Positions 60,566-64,000 of a stretch of DNA of 64,000 nt are shown piece after piece. The stretch comes from Calliphora vicina. Its lineage: Eukaryota > Arthropoda > Insecta > Diptera > Calliphoridae. Position numbers and translations under genes: made by a program. Positions within the stretch are counted from its first letter, which is position 1, and every line of letters starts with the position of its first letter. The notes beneath the pieces are model-generated. The model was not told where the DNA came from. It worked only from the letters and a program-made list of their open reading frames with translations, and made no database searches. The stretch covers positions 115,306,046-115,370,045 of the forward strand of contig NC_088782.1 of NCBI RefSeq assembly GCF_958450345.1. Direction: 5' to 3'.

Positions 60566-60987
60566 CTAGTTCAGTTCTAGTTCAGTTCTAGTTCAGTTCT
60601 AGTTCAGTTCTAGTTCAGTTCTAGTTCAGTTCTAGTTCAGTTCTAGTTCAGTTCTAGTTCAGTTCTAGTTCAGTTCTAGTTCAGTTCTAGTTCAGTTCTA
60701 GTTCAGTTCTAGTTCAGTTCTAGTTCAGTTCTAGTTCAGTTCTAGTTCAGTTCTAGTTCAGTTCTAGTTCAGTTCTAGTTCAGTTCTAGTTCAGTTCTAG
60801 TTCAGTTCTAGTTCAGTTCTAGTTCAGTTCTAGTTCTAGTTCAGTTCTAGTTCAGTTCTAGTTCAGTTCTAGTTCAGTTCTAGTTCAGTTCTAGTTCAGT
60901 TCTAGTTCAGTTCTTGTTCAGTTCTAGTTCAGTTCTAGTTCAGTTCTCGTTCAGTTCTAGTTCAGTTCTAGTTCAGTTCTAGTTCAG
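60566..60987. repeat. 11-bp microsatellite-like array, about 38 copies
   Basis: Unit TTCAGTTCTAG repeated almost without change. One unit is shortened (TTCTAGTTCTAG near 60830) and single substitutions occur near 60915 and 60948. It runs directly into the DINE-1-like element at 60988. Confidence 0.95.
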
Positions 60988-61530
60988 TAAGAGAGCTATA
61001 TACGGCTGTGCCGAATCTTATATACCCATCACCAAATTATACTTCAAAATACAAATTTTAAATATTTTTAGGTAAACAAAATTTTTTTTTGTTATTTTAA
61101 ATTTATTTTTTTTTTAAATTTTAAATTTTTTTTGAACCATTTTGACCCATTGTAGGTCCAACTTACTATAGCCTTATATACTTCGTTGCAAAGTTCTTTG
61201 AAATATCTATATTAATGACTTAGTAATCCAGATATAGATCAAAAATCGAGGTTGTCCTGGTTTTTTCCTCATAACTAGCCATTTGCTGATTTTAAATAGG
61301 AAACTTCTCGAAAACATGTCTGACAGAATTATTGAAGATTTGGATCCGGAAGATATCTGGGGTCTTCAGAAAATTGAATTCAACAGACAGACGGACATGA
61401 ATTAATCGACTCCGCTATCTATAAGGATCCAGAATATATATACTTTGTAGGGTCGGAAATGAAAAATGTAGAAATTACAAACGGACTGACAAACTTATAT
61501 AAACCCTTCTCACGAAGGTGAAGGGTATAA
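60988..61530 (-). mobile_element. DINE-1-like element abutting the 11-bp array
   Basis: Reverse orientation. TAAGAGAGCTATATACGGCT and the hairpin with GTGCCGAATC begin at the array edge. It ends TTCTCACGAAGGTGAAGGGT. The core CGGACATGAATTAATCGACT and CAGAATATATATACTTTGTA is intact. Confidence 0.7.
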
Positions 61531-63440
61531 TAAGACTTTTTGGCTGTTAAAAGCCGAAAAACCCTAAATTGGCAACGCAATAAGGAATTTCTCTCCAAAG
61601 AGTAAACAAATACCGTTTTACTCAAATCAATAATAATAATAACTCTCTGTATACAAATTGTTGTTGTTTTTGTTATAATACAAATAAATCATTCGTATGT
61701 GTGTGCCGTCAAAGATGTAATCGTATGTAAGTTTATGGTTAATTATAATTATAAATTTAATAAGTCTGTTTGGTATCATCATCATAATCATCAATGCTTT
61801 CCATTTCATTTTCAAAAAAAAAAACATTTCTTTTTGTTATTTTCGCCGCTTCTTCTTTTTTGTTGTTGTTATTTCACGTCTAAATACAACTACATATTTT
61901 AATGTATTTATTGATGGTGATTTTGATTTTGAATTGAACATTGTTTCGGTTGTTAATTGTTTAATTTTTTTTAATGTGTGTTAAGAAAACAAAATACTAC
62001 CAACACTACGTTTAAAGTGAAACTTTTTTTTTTGAAAATTGTAAACGTTCCAATTTTTATTAAGTTTTTTTTTTTAAAGCGACTAAATTCAATTTCATAC
62101 GTATGGTACGTAAATCAATTAAAAAAGAGTGATTTTTGCCATGTTAAATGCAATTAATATTGTCAATTGTCAAATAAAAAAGAAACAATAAATATGTATG
62201 TAAGTAATAAGCTTTTTTGTTGAAAGCTGGAAAAGATAGATACATATTTAGATAGATAGTAGTTCCGTTATTGCTATTAAGTTAAATAATTTTAAAATTT
62301 TTTAACAAATATAAAATCTCTAGTGATTACAAATAAATTGTAAACTATCAAGAGATCAATGACAGTTAGTGTTACCAATAAACAAATCAAATGTCACGGA
62401 GTCTGACCTGCCACATGATATTGAGTGACAGTTGGATTTTTAATGATTTTTAAAATATTAAATTAAATATTTAATTAAAAGCAAAATATATATACATATA
62501 TAAATCGTAAAATAATAATGAACCCTGCGCTTTATTTATGAAGACTAACTAACCGTATTTATATTAAAGACTAACCAACCTTCTTTATACTAAAGAGTAA
62601 CCAACCGTCTTTATACTAAAGACTTACCAACCGTTTTATACTAAACCGTTTGTTCTAATCCTTTAAATTGATTTTATGATAATCTTTTTATTATTATGTC
62701 ACATTTCCCTTATTCATTAAAATCTGTCTTCAATATCTAAATATCCAACTGGTCATTAATACATTTTATCGCATAGTGCTCCAATGAAAATGAAACTAAT
62801 TGCATATAAATATGAAATTGAGAAAGTTTTTTTTACTTTATATTTATGTTCATCTTTTTTATTAAGTATTCGTTGTTTTTATTTTTCATATAAACATTTC
62901 TTGCTGAAAGGAAAATGTCATTTAAAAAAAAAGAAGATTTCTGGTAATTAAAGCATATTATTTTCTAACAAAAAAATAAAAAATATTAAAAATTGTCTCA
63001 CCATTTCACAAAATAAACATTATTTAAGGCCGTTATTGTCATTATATTAACATTATTACTATTACGAGTATTAACGCACACACAAAACCCACCAACTTTT
63101 TAAACTTTTTCTTTTGTGTTTCTTGTATAAAAAATATATGTATAACTACTCAATCTATTAAATTTATAAATTATTAACTTGTATTTTATATGCACACCTA
63201 TTATTGCATATTAAAAAGAGGTGTTTGTTACCGAAAACTTAATTATTCAGCCCTATTCGGGGAAAATCTAGCTCTTAATCAATTTTGAAATATGTTCGCA
63301 AAAAAATAATTGGGGATATTTAAAGACACGTTCAAATATATAGAATCAGAAGAAAAGGGAAAATATTCGAGTTGTTAAAATTTTGCTCCATTATTATGTG
63401 TCTCAGACCATTTGGAAAATAAATTATAACAAACTATTTT
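61531..63440. other. intergenic DNA, including a short 28-bp tandem repeat
   Basis: At about 62540-62650 four copies of a 26-31-base unit (ACTAACCAACCGTCTTTATA and variants) stand in tandem. The rest is AT-rich with no gene recognised. Confidence 0.35.
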
Positions 63441-63927
63441 ACTTGTATTGAAATATAATCGAAAAGAGAGGACTGTGCCGCAAACACTGTGATTTCGATT
63501 AATGCGATCTCAGTTTTCACAAACCGCTCATAGAAGGAGGTAGCTACTGACTCGGTAATTTTCTGTGATGGTGACTCTATTTTTGCTGCTGATGTCGTAA
63601 ATCTCAAAAAAAAACGAATGATTCGAGCCGCGAGGCGTCGATCATTGACATCTACGTGAATTTAGCAATGAATACCCTAAATTTAAATGTAATCAATTCG
63701 AAATGTCTCCTCGATTGCATTCGTTCTCTGAATCGCCATGTCGAGTTAGTGTGGGTTCCGGAATACAAAGGCATATAGGGCAATGAATGGATAGCAATGA
63801 ATACCCTAAATTTAAATGTAATCAATTCGAAATGTCTCCTCGATTGCATTCGTTCTCTGAATCGCCATGTCGAGTTAGTGTGGGTTCCGGAATACAAAGG
63901 CATATAGAGCAATGAATGGATAAACAA
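63441..63927 (+). pseudogene. LINE RNase H relic with a 129-bp tandem duplication
   Basis: The + strand reads VINSKCLLDCIRSLNRHVEL then VWVPEYKGI, the C-terminal part of the RNase H domain of I/Jockey-type elements ('LVWVPGHKGIxGNE'). A 129-bp segment containing it is duplicated head to tail (63664-63792 and 63793-63921). Stops interrupt both copies and the RNase H catalytic residues upstream are not recognisable. Confidence 0.6.
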
Positions 63928-63931
63928 ATAA

Positions 63932-64000
63932 GAGGCTGTGCCGAATTTTATATACCCTTCACCAAATTATACTTCAAAATAAAAATTTTAAATATTTTTA
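63932..64000 (-). mobile_element. DINE-1-like element, cut by the window end
   Basis: Starts GGCTGTGCCGAATTTTATAT and continues with CACCAAATTATACTTCAAAA. Only the 3' end of the element, in reverse orientation, lies in the window. Confidence 0.6.

Overview
This is an AT-rich nuclear window from a calyptrate fly, most likely a blowfly, house fly or flesh fly relative. Three things point there: insect gene content (an RR-2 cuticle protein, an insect-type Spätzle-family ligand, RpS4 and SRm160), short GT-AG introns next to very large ones, and many copies of a DINE-1/INE-1-like repeat of the kind known from Drosophila. I cannot name the species.

Layout. 0.4-0.6 kb: last coding exon of an RR-2 cuticular protein (+). 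1.6-7.4 kb: nested transposon debris, including a solo LTR inside a DINE-1-like element and a LINE relic. 7.8-10.5 kb: complete five-exon RpS4 (-), 261 aa, with a TOP leader and three related H/ACA-like snoRNA copies in two introns. 10.5-16.1 kb: intergenic, with several MITEs. 16.1-21.8 kb: complete four-exon SRm160/SRRM1 homologue (-), 1237 aa, with a dead mariner-type transposase in its third intron. 22.3-27.3 kb: intergenic, with MITEs and a DINE-1-like copy. 27.3-31.3 kb: four exons (-) of a secreted seven-cysteine cystine-knot ligand of the Spätzle/Trunk type. Its missing start is probably supplied by one of two candidate first exons at 57.4 or 57.8 kb, which implies a first intron of about 26 kb.

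That intron and the DNA just upstream (31.3-59.2 kb) hold many arrays of one 35-bp minisatellite in both orientations. They are broken up by a PIF/Harbinger-like MITE, a 97-bp micro-MITE and two 3' ends of the same LINE. Nearby are a 31-bp palindromic array and a roughly 190-bp satellite carrying a piggyBac-like MITE with an intact empty-site comparison. 59-64 kb: intergenic, with an 11-bp array abutting a DINE-1-like element and a duplicated RNase H relic.

The genes do not form one pathway: they are a cuticle component, a ribosomal protein, a splicing coactivator and a signalling ligand. Exon joins of RpS4, SRm160 and the ligand were checked by reading frame, and all three coding totals are multiples of three. 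No CRISPR array, tRNA or rRNA gene was seen.
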